From contig CM036215.1 in NCBI GenBank assembly GCA_020631735.1, positions 11,930,346-11,994,345 on the forward strand: a stretch of 64,000 nt of DNA. The letters are read 5' to 3'. Positions 47,179 through 57,380 of the stretch are shown piece by piece (positions within the stretch are counted from its first letter, which is position 1; each line of letters starts with the position of its first letter). The stretch is from Saccharum officinarum (taxonomy: Eukaryota > Streptophyta > Magnoliopsida > Poales > Poaceae). Both the position numbers and the translations under genes were made by a program. The notes below the pieces were generated by a model, which was not told the DNA's origin, searched no databases, and worked only from the letters and a program-made list of their open reading frames with translations.

Positions 47179-47823
47179 CTCCCCCGTCCCATTTTAATTG
47201 CTCCTCTGTAGTTCAAAAAAATCTCAAAATGAAGGGTTGTATGGCATCTGAAGCATAGCAGTCCTGGCCTGCTAGTAGCTGCAAGTACAGGCGTGGAAAT
47301 AAAAAAAATTGCTGGAGTGCTCTCGTCCACATGTTTGAATTCCCACCGAGCAGAGGCAAAAAAAAATCCCCACCGAGCATCCCGTCCACACCTGCGAGTT
47401 AGTCTCCAGAAGCTCCTGGTCCACTCATTCACAGATTCTCTTTTCTCCCTCATGCAGGGAATCGTTCCTTCACCAAACACCATCTCGTCACTGCAGATTG
47501 GTTCCCCACGGCGACAAGATGATGATTGGTGAAGGAATGACTCTGTGCATGAGGGTGAAAAGAGAATCTGTGAATGAGGACCAGGAGCTTCTGGAGACTC
47601 CCTCGTAGGTGTGAACGGGACGCTCGGTGGGGATTTTTTTTGCCTCTGCTCGGTGGGGTTTCAAACGTGTGGATGAGAGCACTCCAGCAGTATTTTTTTA
47701 TTTCCACGCCTGTACTTGTAGGTACTAGCAGGCCAAGACTGCTATGTTTCAGATGCCATGGAGCCCTTCTTTTTGGTATTTTTTTTGAACTGCAAATGAG
47801 ATATTAAAATGGGACGTTGGGAG
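47179..47823. mobile_element. 645-bp fold-back (hairpin) element
   Basis: The left arm (about 47179-47495) and right arm (about 47515-47823) are inverted copies over their whole length, from CTCCC.CGTCCCATTTTAAT to the centre near 47505. TA flanks both ends (47177-47178, 47824-47825). Both arms hold CAGATTCTCTTTTC / GAAAAGAGAATCTG and AGAAGCTCCTGG / CCAGGAGCTTCT. Confidence 0.9.
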
Positions 47824-47825
47824 TA

Positions 47826-48429
47826 GAGTTTGGTAGTATGTACATGGTTACCTATTAGTAGAAAAGAAAAAATATGTATATCATAGTACTTTCATATTAA
47901 ATTTACATATTTTAGTACATAGATGTGGTGATAAAAGAAATCTAATCCGTAAATCAAATAGAATAGTGATAAGCTATGTAAATAAAAAAAGTGATAAGCT
48001 ATACTAAATTAATTCATATTATTATTGCTAGTCCCTTCACTAAATAGCCTGGGTGTTTACTTCAACGTTTTTATGTAGTCAACCTTGAGAATGTGATGAT
48101 CCAAATCCAATAACAGCTCATTGGTGATGTCTTCACATTGACACTTTCTTGAGAGTTAGACAAAGTTCACGTTGACGTCATTGATTGCATTCATGTATAT
48201 GTACTGTGTGTTCTTGGAAGAACCGATGAAAGAATCATAAAGGCCTCAATAAGAGGATTTCTCGGTGGCATCCTGGTAATAATAAGTTTTCAATTTTGTT
48301 AGTTACAGAAGTTTTGATATAAAAAAATGAAAAAAGTTTTAATAATCCGCTATTGATGGTGTAAAAAGTTTTGATGTATATATGAGTATTTGAGTGATGG
48401 CATTATTTTTTTTGGTATTATTGATGGCT
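47826..48429. other. Spacer, nothing recognised
   Basis: AT-rich sequence between the fold-back element and the CACTA end, with no supported feature. Confidence 0.35.
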
Positions 48430-49142
48430 TAACTGCCTGTGATATGTAAGATTGCTATTGATCGTGCTTTTGATGACGCTTGATGATAGAGACATCAATA
48501 ATAATCCGCGTCGATGATCTAGGCTTGGGTCTGGGCACCTCTCATCAGAGACATGGCCTTACAACGGTACATCTGCACACCAAAACAAACCACAGATCGA
48601 CATCACAATGGTTCGTATGCGGACCAAATAGAAAGCAGACAGCCAGATCAATTACCCATATGTGATATTGGATACATCACAGACGGGCCAGATCAAATAG
48701 CCACCTTTGATATGGGATATGTCATAGATGGGTAGTAACCATGCATATCAAGGACAGGTAAAAGAACCATCGAGTTGGAGTTTGTGATGAACACCCACAT
48801 CACAGACGGGTAATAAACCGTCTATGATACACATACCACGCAGACAGGTAATCAAACCGTCTGTGCTTAAAAACATACCACAGACGGGTTCTTAAACCGT
48901 CTATGACACATTAACCATCGTCGGTTCTTTAACTATCTATAGAGGCACACATTTTTCTACCTGTCTGCAATTATTGTTATCACAGACATGCCATATATTT
49001 GTCTTTGCTTTAATTAATTATAGACAGGTGAATTGTTCGTAGATGTGGTCACATCGCAGACCCTTACGCACAGACACACGTGAAATCACCGTATGTGATG
49101 CAGTTGAGGCCCGTCTGTGATTATCGGATCTGACGTATAGTG
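48430..49142. mobile_element. Right end of a CACTA element
   Basis: Direct and inverted copies of ACAGACGGGT / AAACCGTCTGTG recur from 48580 to 49120 and end at GATCTGACGTATAGTG, the inverted form of a CACTATACGTC terminus. No matching left end is found, so the element is truncated or extends unseen. Confidence 0.65.
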
Positions 49143-49250
49143 TTGCGTGTACCAAAATTGTTAAACGAGACCAATTATGTGAGCTAGCTAGGGTTGGGTG
49201 AGTCATTTTTGTCTATATATTTTAGTTGGACTGAAATTTACAGTATATAT

Positions 49251-50131
49251 TGTTGGAGTTGTTCCAAATTCACTGCAAGATATAGGCCGGGCTTCTGACG
49301 GAGCGAAGCGGAGGCCCGTAAAAGCCGAAGGCTGGGCCTCGTCCAGATTTGTCATATGCTATGAGTCTTGTTAGTAGATATATGTCTAATCCTGGTAAAG
49401 AACATTGGAGGGCAGTTCAGTGGATTTTCAGGTACCTCAGAGGCACAACAGATTACTGTTTGAAGTTTGGAAGAACTGATAAGGGTCTCATTGGTTATGT
49501 GGATTCTGATTATGTTGCTGATCTAGACAGGTGAAGATCAATTACTGATTATGTGTTTACTGTTGGCAGTTGTGCTGTGAGTTGGAGGGCTACGTTACAG
49601 TCTGTTGTTGCTTTGTCTACTACTGAAGCAGAATATATGGCTATTTGTGAAGCGTGCAAAGAATTGATATGGTTGAAAGGTTTGTACGCTGAACTCAGTG
49701 GAATTGAATCTTGCATAAGTTTGCACTGTGACAGTCAAAGTGCAATTTACCTCACTAAAGATCAGATGTTCCATGAGAGAACTAAGCATATAGATATCAA
49801 GTATCATTTTGTGCGAGATGTGATTGAAGAAGGTAAGCTGAAGGTATGCAAGATTAGTACTCATGATAATCCTGCTGATATGATGACAAAGCCTGTTCCT
49901 GTTGCTAAGTTTGAGTTATGCTCAAGCTTAGTTGGTTTAATTGAATAGTCCAAGAGACTATTGTTGTCACCAGTGGTTTTTCTATCTTTGTTGTTCAGGA
50001 TGATGGGTTGATTTATGATACAAGATGAATTTGTCTCAAGGTGGAGTTTGTTGGAGTTGTTCCAAATTCACTGCAAGGTATAGGCTGGGCTTCTGACGGA
50101 GCGAAGCGGAGGCCCGTAAAAGCCGAAGGCT
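49251..50131 (+). mobile_element. Internally deleted Ty1/copia remnant
   Basis: Two copies of an 83-bp LTR start (TGTTGGAGTTGTTCCAAATTC) lie at 49251-49334 and 50049-50131, differing by two bases. Between them is the end of copia pol: RYMSNPGKEHWRAVQWIFRY, GYVDSDYVADLDR, then TGA at 49532, then the RNase H part at 49553-49948 ([39 protein letters not shown]). A purine-rich tract precedes the second copy. The left repeat is joined straight to pol, so gag, protease and integrase were deleted. TTEAEY and the tail to LIE are intact. Confidence 0.85.
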
Positions 50132-50509
50132 GCAACTCCAAGTACCCTGACGGCTGCCGAGCGGCAGCCACCACTCTCGTTGTCTCGCACTCACGGTCTC
50201 GTCTTCGCCTCGTCGCCTCGTCGGAGTCGGAGCTCACTAGTCGCCTCCCGCCCGGAGCTCGCCACACCCCTTGCCCAAAGCTCACCCCTCGCCCCCAAAT
50301 CCCGCCCGCACCCGGTGCCTGATGGCCTCGGCGGTTGCTGCGCCAAGTTGCTGCTGCTGGCTCGTCCGATGCCGACCAAAGATGGCACACCACCGACCAG
50401 AGATGCTGCTACTGCTGCTGGCTCGTCCGCGTCCAACTCTAAGCGTTGTCTCTTCCTGGAGCTGCCACTGCAGGTTAATAGTAGCACCCTTTGCTCCTAT
50501 TCCAAATTA
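50132..50509. other. GC-rich stretch of unknown origin
   Basis: It continues the right copia LTR start and may be the rest of that LTR or a gene 5' fragment (GC-rich, ending ...GAGCTGCCACTGCAG then GTTAATAG, splice-donor-like). No recognisable protein. Confidence 0.3.
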
Positions 50510-51891
50510 GGGTGGCGTTTGGCACAACTCAGCTTAACTATTAAAACAGTTTATTTGCAAATAGCTTCATGAGCAACTTTCTTGGTGAAACTGAGTTGTT
50601 TTAGAAAATTTGTTTACCAAAACAGCTTCACACGATAAACCAAATGAATAAAATGACTATAATACCCCTTGTTTATTTTCTCTCACAGGATTTTTTCCCC
50701 TTTGCACGTCTTCTTCCTCCCTGTTCTCCTCCCCTTCCTTGGCAGATCCGTCACCGCCCCATGCCCCATGGCCCAGTGTCCCTCCGCCCTGCGCCGCCGC
50801 AAGCCCCCGCCCTTACCTCCGTCCCCTGCGCTCTACGCGCTGCCGCAGACCCTCTCCTCCATTACCGAGGTCGCCTCCTGCCTCCGCGTCGTGCTGGACG
50901 CCAGTGTTCGCCGACTCCACCCTCCCCTGCCTCCTCGCGCTTCCCTGTCGTCTCCAAGCTCGTGCTGAGAATGTGCCTCCCCTGGCGGCCGAGCCCCGGC
51001 GGCTACGCTCCTCGATGGGCGGCGCCCCGGCAGCCGCACACCCCCGTGGCTGTGCCCCCGGCGGGATGCTCTGCCCGCGCCTCCCGTGCGCACATCCCAG
51101 AGAGAGGGCACATACAGTCTTTTAGGTTCATTGGGGCCCACTTGTGTCAGATAGAGCTGAGATAAGCTACTTTTTTCAACTTCATCCTAACTCATCCCAT
51201 TGTGAGAGGGGATAAAAAGTAGCTTCACCCATGAAGTTGTTTTGAAAATGGGTGTTTGATAAAAAAAACAGTCATAACAGCTCATGAAGCCACTACACCA
51301 GAGAAGGACATCACTGGCGGTTCAAAACCCCCCTTCACTGGCGGATTTTGAACCGCCATAACCAACTCGGCAGTGATAAGCTGATCACATCACTGCCGGT
51401 TATGCCAAACCGTCAGTGATAGCTCGTGTATCACTGCCGGTTCGTGTTACAAACCGGCAGTGATACTTGAGCAATCACTGCCGGTTTGTGTTACAAACCG
51501 GCAGTGATACTTGAGCCATCACTGCCGATTGTTTTAACCAACCAGTTGTGTAGATTATATTATCACTGCCGGTTTTCTTTGAACCGGTAGTGATATACTT
51601 TTCACAATTTGCATTTTAATAATTGTTTTATTTTCATTTCGAGGGGAGGTAGTGGGGTGGGAGGTCGGGGAGGTGGAGGTGGTTGCTGGATAATGAGTTT
51701 GGTAAGAACACAAGTTTCAGTACTCAATAATATCTCTATCCTTAGCATTGCTAGATAATGAGTTTGGTAAGAACTCATCATTTGGAACTAGAAAAATAAT
51801 TTCATCACAATAAACTAGTTGATTGGTATATCATCGCTTAATAAGATTTGTCAGTATAGGTATGAAACACAAAAAATTCTACTGAACTGAC

Positions 51892-52190
51892 CTGTTTAGA
51901 GACAAGAATGCGTGACCCCACTTGAATTTCCCAAGCAGCAAATGTGCTGTATCTTCCTCCCCACTGCAAATATGTATATAACATAAGCTGATGCCTGACA
52001 GTAACTAATTATAAATCAAGCTACACGATTATATGACCTACATATTCCAAACAATATTGTTAGGCAAGGCTTAAAAAAATTACCATATTATGAGGGCTGC
52101 TGATAAAGCTTCCACATAAGATAGTTCACATGGCCGACAATAGTTCACAGGATTTGCCGCTACTAACCATGGTACTTCAGCTTGTTTTGG
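51892..52190 (-). pseudogene. Captured TSR3 exons (18S rRNA aminocarboxypropyltransferase)
   Basis: On the minus strand, an exon ending at 52084 reads VPWLVAANPVNYCRPCELS..VEALSAALII and is followed by GTAATT. After an intron, AG then exon 51892-51963 reads GEEDTAHLLLGKFKWGHAFL..NR and ends in GTCAGT. Spliced, the phase matches and the protein runs through the C-terminal half of TSR3, the cytoplasmic enzyme that adds the acp group to the hypermodified pseudouridine of 18S rRNA. The donor gene's intron is retained, so capture was at DNA level. One change (NYCRP where the family has NYGRP) hits a conserved Gly. The left exon border (about 52178-52190) is uncertain. No full TSR3 is present, so this is a fragment. 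Confidence 0.8.
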
Positions 52191-52339
52191 AGGCAGAAAC
52201 GGTATGTAGTAGTCAGCTAAGTTATTGCTTTCAGACTAATTAGTAACTTAATGCAAGTTCCGTTGGTGCTCATAAAGCAAATGGTAACGGAGACAAAATA
52301 AAACTCATGAGGATTAGATCCAGGGGAACAGGTGCTTAC

Positions 52340-52388
52340 CTGTGTTGAATAGAGTGAGCTTCTCCTTCCCAACGATGAGCTCGGACAT
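52340..52388 (-). other. Possible further captured exon
   Basis: A 49-bp minus-strand stretch between GGGGCAG and GTAAGC has exon-like borders; one frame reads MSELIVGKEKLTLFNT. The source gene is not recognised. It lies upstream of the TSR3 exons in the same orientation and could be the same or another gene. Confidence 0.35.
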
Positions 52389-53545
52389 CTGCCCCGGGCG
52401 TGGCGCTGACCCTGGCATAAGAAATCCTCAAATTTTAATCTAAATCCCCACCCTTAAGATCAGCTAAGACCCTTATTGCTTACATAAGACGTCGCTGGGC
52501 TCGGTTTTGGCCTAAGGGCCCTGCTCGGCCTCGGCGATGGCCACAGAAAGGAGCTGCTGCACCGCCGCCCTTCTCCTGTGTGCACGCGTGAGGCCGCCCC
52601 GGCGCCGCCGGGGAGGGCAGCGCTTGCTACCATGGCGCATGGCCCCCCACCTCTAGGTGCGCGTGCGAGGCCACCCCACCGCCATGGCCGTCGAGGGAGG
52701 GAGAGGAGAGGGAGCTCAGGGAGTGCGGCTGCTAATGGGAAGAGAGAGTGCTGCTGCAGTGGGGCGGAGATGAGAGATCCCGTGAGGGAGCGGGAGCCGG
52801 GAGTTAGGGTTCACGAGCAGTGTTCTATTCCGTTCGGACAGAGGAGGGAGGGAGGTCGAGCTATATGTACTGTGGACATATCACAAGCGGTTTAAACCAC
52901 GAACCGGCAGTGAATCTAATTGTCACTGCCGGTTCGTGGTTGGAACCGGCAGTGAAGCTCGTAATCACTGGTGGTTCAAAAACCGACAGTGAACCTTATT
53001 ATCACTGCCGGTTCCAGCCACGAACCGGCAGTGAAGCTCATTATCACTGCCGATTCTAGCCACGAACCGGCCGTGAAGATTCACTGCCGATTACAGCCAC
53101 GAACCGGCAGTGATAATGAGCTTCACTGCCGGTTTAACCCCTACCCCAATCATTTGAATGTATGTCAGAGTTTGAACCGATAGTGAAGATTTATCACTGC
53201 CGGCCCAATACAATCCAGCAGTGATGGGCCGGTAGTGATGTTTCTGTTGGTGAAGTTATGCCAATGAGGCCCCAGGTAGGTTCATTAGTTTAGTTAAAAG
53301 ACATCTGTACTGATGTTCATGACTGATTGAGCTATTGTAGACAGTAGATGTAACATCTGTAGTCTGTACTTTCAGCACCTGCATGGCTGCACTGATTGTA
53401 GACAGTAGATGTGACATGTACACGGTACACCTGCGCATGGCTGATTGCACACCTGCACGGCTGCACTGATCTACACCCTATTTTTTCATATATAGTGTCT
53501 GTCTATTTGACTACATGTAACATGTATCTATCGTTGAACTTTTAG

Positions 53546-54071
53546 ATGGATCCAAGAGGTCTCGGTCAGCTAGTGAAAGCCCTGGTTTGTCTGTGTCTTT
53601 ATCATCTGCAAGTGGAACTCCTACTACTGCATCTGGTGAAGGCCCTGGCCCTGTGACAGCCACCGATGCAGTTTCTTTGCCAAGCCAAGGTACAGATGGA
53701 GGGGGCAATTAAGAATGAAAACGGTCGGAAACGGTCAAAAACGGACTTACGAAATAGAAAACGAAAGCGGTTAGTTCGGTATATTTCTACATTTTAGCAA
53801 TTAAAGAATACAAAAAATGGTTGAAAATGGTTGTGAAACCAATTGAAACTGACAATTTTTTATGTTTGAAAACGGAATCATAATATAAAAAACGAAAGCG
53901 GTCGGTTCAGGGTATTTCCGTTCCATTTTCATCCTTAGTGGCAATTGATCTGCAGCTGGTGGTGCTGCTGGTGTAGGTGGGCAGCAAGGAACAGACAATG
54001 CAAATGCTATCCTCTTTGAGGGTGATGAGGCTATGCAAGATGAAGATGGTCAACCTTCTGGATACTATTAA
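53546..54071 (+). pseudogene. Last two exons of an unrecognised gene, with an intronic MITE
   Basis: Exon 53546-53689 (SKRSRSASESPGLSVSLSS, then Pro/Thr/Gly-rich) ends CCAAG before GTACAG. Exon 53956-54071 follows CTGCAG and reads AGGAAGVGGQQGTDNANA and FEGDEAMQDEDGQPSGYY, then TAA. The phase joins correctly. The tail is low-complexity and acidic and I do not recognise the family. Upstream exons are absent, so this is a truncated gene end. Confidence 0.45.
53710..53937. mobile_element. hAT-like MITE
   Basis: Ends TAAGAATGAAAACGG and CCATTTTCATCCTTA are inverted repeats. The flanking 8 bases GGGGCAAT and GTGGCAAT agree at 7 of 8 positions, as for hAT. Length 228 bp. Confidence 0.8.
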
Positions 54072-54159
54072 AATAATTGTTATAAAACAATTGTTATATA
54101 CGTCCATCTTCGGCTTCACTGATATTATTAAAATACAGTGAGAGTCGGTATGCTTTGAA

Positions 54160-56427
54160 CAGAGGCGGAGCCACCACTAGGGCGAGTTAGGGCGGCCGCC
54201 CTAGGTCCCCCTAGCCGTGCACCTCATCCCCACCCACTGTATTCTGCCGGAGTTGGAGGTGAAGGGCGGAAGCGGCGAAGGAGACGCCGCGACGGAGGCG
54301 CGGGCGTGCCTCTGTTTCACCGTGAGGACGAGGCCGAGCGCTGAGTTGAGGACTTGAGGCGTCGTGGGCCGCGGTTGCACTAGTTTTGGCCCAGACCTGG
54401 CCCAGTTTGAAGCCGCCCACTGCCCCAGATAGGTCTCGGTGTCGCACGGAGGCACGGACGCACGCCGCGCCGCTCGCCGCTTCGCACAGCCTTTGCCCTC
54501 CGCTCCGCGCCTCCACTAAAGATGGCAACGGGTAAAATCCGCGCGGATACTTGGATCACAAACCCGCACCCGCAAGAATAATACATTGCCCGCACCCGCG
54601 CCCGCCACCCGCCACGGGCAGCACTATGCGCCCATGCCCGTTATCCACGGGCATTTTTTACCCGCGGGCATGCCCGCATACCCACCAGCCTGAAGACGTC
54701 AATTAGACTGGCCGAGTGGATGAAGTTACCACCATCAGTTCAACAACTGAAGACCTTTAATATACAACAATTTGGAGCGATTAATTACATCAGAAGCTAA
54801 ATTAAAATTACAGGTAATGCTTGAACTAAAATTTGGCATCTTTACATGCGTAAGCACACTTCATTTATAGGGAAAATGTAATTCATCATAGCATAATGTC
54901 CAAAGACTCAGCAAATAAGAAAGTAAATAATCATCACAAAATAATTCCCATGTGGCAACAGGAGCAACAGCAGAACTTGGAAGCTAGACAACGAGCAGAT
55001 CGTGGGAAAAAGAATGAAGGGAAGCGGATATGTGGTCCTGCACACCAAAGAACAGATTTTAACCTTGGGGATCTAGGGGATAAGTGAACAAGCAAGAAAC
55101 ATTCGACATCCCACGCTAAAAAAATCATGCTTTCTAACCTTCAATCAAGGAAACGAGACAGATCCAGATGGGGGCTGCACAAATGAGATGCTAAAGTGAG
55201 GGATTCGATTTCATTTCAACAACATAAAGGTAAAAGCATGGGGAATCGAGGGAAATCACTTGCCTGCGTGCACAGATTCACCAAGAAATCGCTGCTGCAA
55301 GAAGAATCGAGAGAGAGGGAGACATTGGTGTTGCAGACTTGCAGGGATTCGAGGAGCACTAGACCAGGGGAGGGAAGGAGAAGAAGGGGGAGCAGAGCTG
55401 CAGAGTATAGGAGAGGAAACTGAAGGACGGAGTTGACGGCCACGGCCGCGACCGCGAATTGGGGAGGCGGGGACGCGGGGTCGAGTGGGTGACGGCGGCG
55501 GCTGGTGGTGGAAGTGTCCGAGTGGGGCTGGGATGAAGGAAACCTAGAATCGGAAGAATATATACCTCTTGTGCAGTGGCCCCACATGTCAGTGCGGTTT
55601 GGCGGGTTAGCGGGTGCGGGCATGCTACTTTTTTACCCGTCAACCTTTGCCCGTTGGGCACAACTTTGTACCCGCACCCGTGCCCGCGGGCACAAGTTCA
55701 CGCCCGTATCCGCGCCCACCGGGTCGGGTGCCCGCGGGTACACGGGTTTTTTCTGCCCGTTGCCATCTTTAGCCTCCACCCTCCAAGCTCGCCGTTGCGG
55801 CGTCGCCGCTCGCCGCATTGCCTCCGGCTGCCGGTACCCGGCGGATCTAGCGACCCCACCCCAGCCCGGCAGCCCCCACTCCGCTAGGTGCCCAGGTACG
55901 AGCTCCAGCCAGCCCTGCTTTCCTGCTTCAGAGTTCACATTGGGAATTTGGTGATTTCTGATTTTGGAATTTGAGGATTTCGGTGATGGACGGGGGAGTA
56001 GATGAAGTCGTTGTCATGATTTTGCAAGTGCGAAGAATTGATGATTATAAAGCTTGTCATGATTTTACAAGTTTAGCCACAAAGTTGATTGAAAATAAGG
56101 CACACCTTGCTTTACCATCTCCAAAACAGCCTCGATGTTCATAGTATTTTAGGAAAGGTATGTCTAGATGTCATTTTTAAATTCTTCAATGCATTTTTTT
56201 GATTAATGTCATTTTTTAGCTGACTTGTCTATAAAATGGCAAGTTCTGTACTTTATTTGTCTGTCAATTGAAATATCTATTATTGATACTTCTATTATTA
56301 AGAGGTAACATCTCGATTCTTGTTGGTTGTTCTACAATTTTTATCTAAAACATAAGTTGTCGTTGGTAGCGAAATTTTTATTGCATAAGTCTGCTCCAAG
56401 TGAATTCTCCAGCTGGATTCGCCACTG
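54160..56427. mobile_element. Non-autonomous hAT element, outer
   Basis: Ends CAGAGGCGGAGCCAC and GGATTCGCCACTG are imperfect inverted repeats. The 8-bp duplication GCTTTGAA is perfect (54152-54159 and 56428-56435). It is split by a second hAT element at 54517. No transposase seen. Confidence 0.88.
54517..55771. mobile_element. Non-autonomous hAT element, nested
   Basis: Ends TAAAGATGGCAACGGG and CCCGTTGCCATCTTTA are perfect inverted repeats. The 8-bp duplication GCCTCCAC is perfect (54509-54516 and 55772-55779). The subterminal regions are rich in CCCGCACCCGC / GCGGGTGCGGG. The interior (55190-55560) looks like a gene 5' end on the minus strand (GC-rich leader, splice-like borders) but no protein is recognised. 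Confidence 0.92.
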
Positions 56428-56435
56428 GCTTTGAA

Positions 56436-56626
56436 CCTTCACTGCCATTTTCTTGCTGCGTACTACTACAACATTTACCACTGCCATTTGCCTTGTTGTA
56501 GGATGATCAAGTTGGTGATAGAGATGAAGAGGTGGCGGGGCGCCAGGCAAGCGACCTGGACTACGGCTTTGACTAAGGCTGCTGAGTGTTGTCTTATGAT
56601 GTTGTCCTGTGGATCAGAGAGACTAG
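56436..56626. other. Spacer, nothing recognised
   Basis: Short flank between the outer hAT and the family X copy. CCTTGTTGTAGGATGATCAAG at 56490 looks like a splice acceptor but leads to no recognised exon. Confidence 0.3.
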
Positions 56627-57380
56627 CGCCCGGACGTCTAGACGTGGCGTTTGTCCGGACGTCCGTGCCTGCTGCCTGCCCATTTTCAATAATAATAATA
56701 ATGATACCCTCAGGGCGCTTATGTATATAGCTTCGTGGTCCGCTTCGCCTCGTGCTCCGTGCCTATTGCTTGCTCATGGATACAGCTTCGTGCTTCGCTT
56801 CACCTCATGCTCCGCGCCTGTTGCCCACCTATGGATGTAGCTTCGTGCTTTGCACCTGCTACTATGCCCATGGATATAGCTTTGTGCTCCGCGCTTACTT
56901 CCGTGCCCTCTTCGCTTCCCGCGCGCACGCGGAGACCGCTGCGCCTGAGGGGACCACCTTCTCATGCGCCCCCTTGCCGTGCCTACTATGAAACACTTGC
57001 AACATAAAGCATTTGCTGCAACATGTTACATACGTCCAAAAATAAATAAACATTTACAACATATGTTTGCAACACATGTGTATGGGCACTGTAACATATG
57101 TAACATCCAAATAAAACACTTGCAACATATGTTTGAAACAGCAGAAACATTTGAAACACACTAGGAACATACGTGTATAGCCAGTGCAACATATGCACCA
57201 TCTAGATAAAACACTTGCACGTTTGAAACATTGGAAACATACACTTGCAACATACGTATATAGTCATTGCAACATATGCAACACCAGATCTACTTTTGCA
57301 ACGTCCAGATAAAACATATGCAACATACATCTGAAACGCATGAAACATACGATTGCAACATGTGCTCATCTACTTGCCGC
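56627..57380. mobile_element. Family X element copy, cut by an LTR insertion
   Basis: Starts ACTAGCGCCCGGACGTCTAG and then shows the family's TTGCAACATA and TGAAACA array (56990-57370). The array stops at 57380, where the LTR TGTAACACC begins, so the retrotransposon appears to have landed in it. Confidence 0.55.

Larger units (their letters stand above)
51291..53250. mobile_element. Non-autonomous CACTA transposon carrying gene fragments
   Basis: It starts CACTACACCAGAGAAGGACA and ends near TGATGTTTCTGTTGGTG. Subterminal arrays of ATCACTGCCGGTT / AACCGGCAGTGAT lie at 51310-51600 and 52870-53240. The right terminus is damaged: GGTGAAGTT replaces the expected GGTGTAGTG. The interior has no transposase but carries host exons (next entries) and a GC-rich segment at 52480-52840. 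Confidence 0.85.
50510..53273. mobile_element. TIR element hosting a CACTA insertion
   Basis: The left end GGGTGGCGTTTGGCACAACTC and right end AAGTTATGCCAATGAGGCCCC are imperfect inverted repeats of a common grass TIR family. The right end is found only beyond the CACTA element at 51291, so the CACTA jumped into this element. The GC-rich interior (50690-51110) has open frames but no recognisable protein. Confidence 0.6.

Noticed and set aside
50644..51165. 173-codon GC-rich plus-strand frame as a gene
   Set aside because: Several overlapping frames are equally open in this GC-rich block inside a TIR element, and none has recognisable homology.
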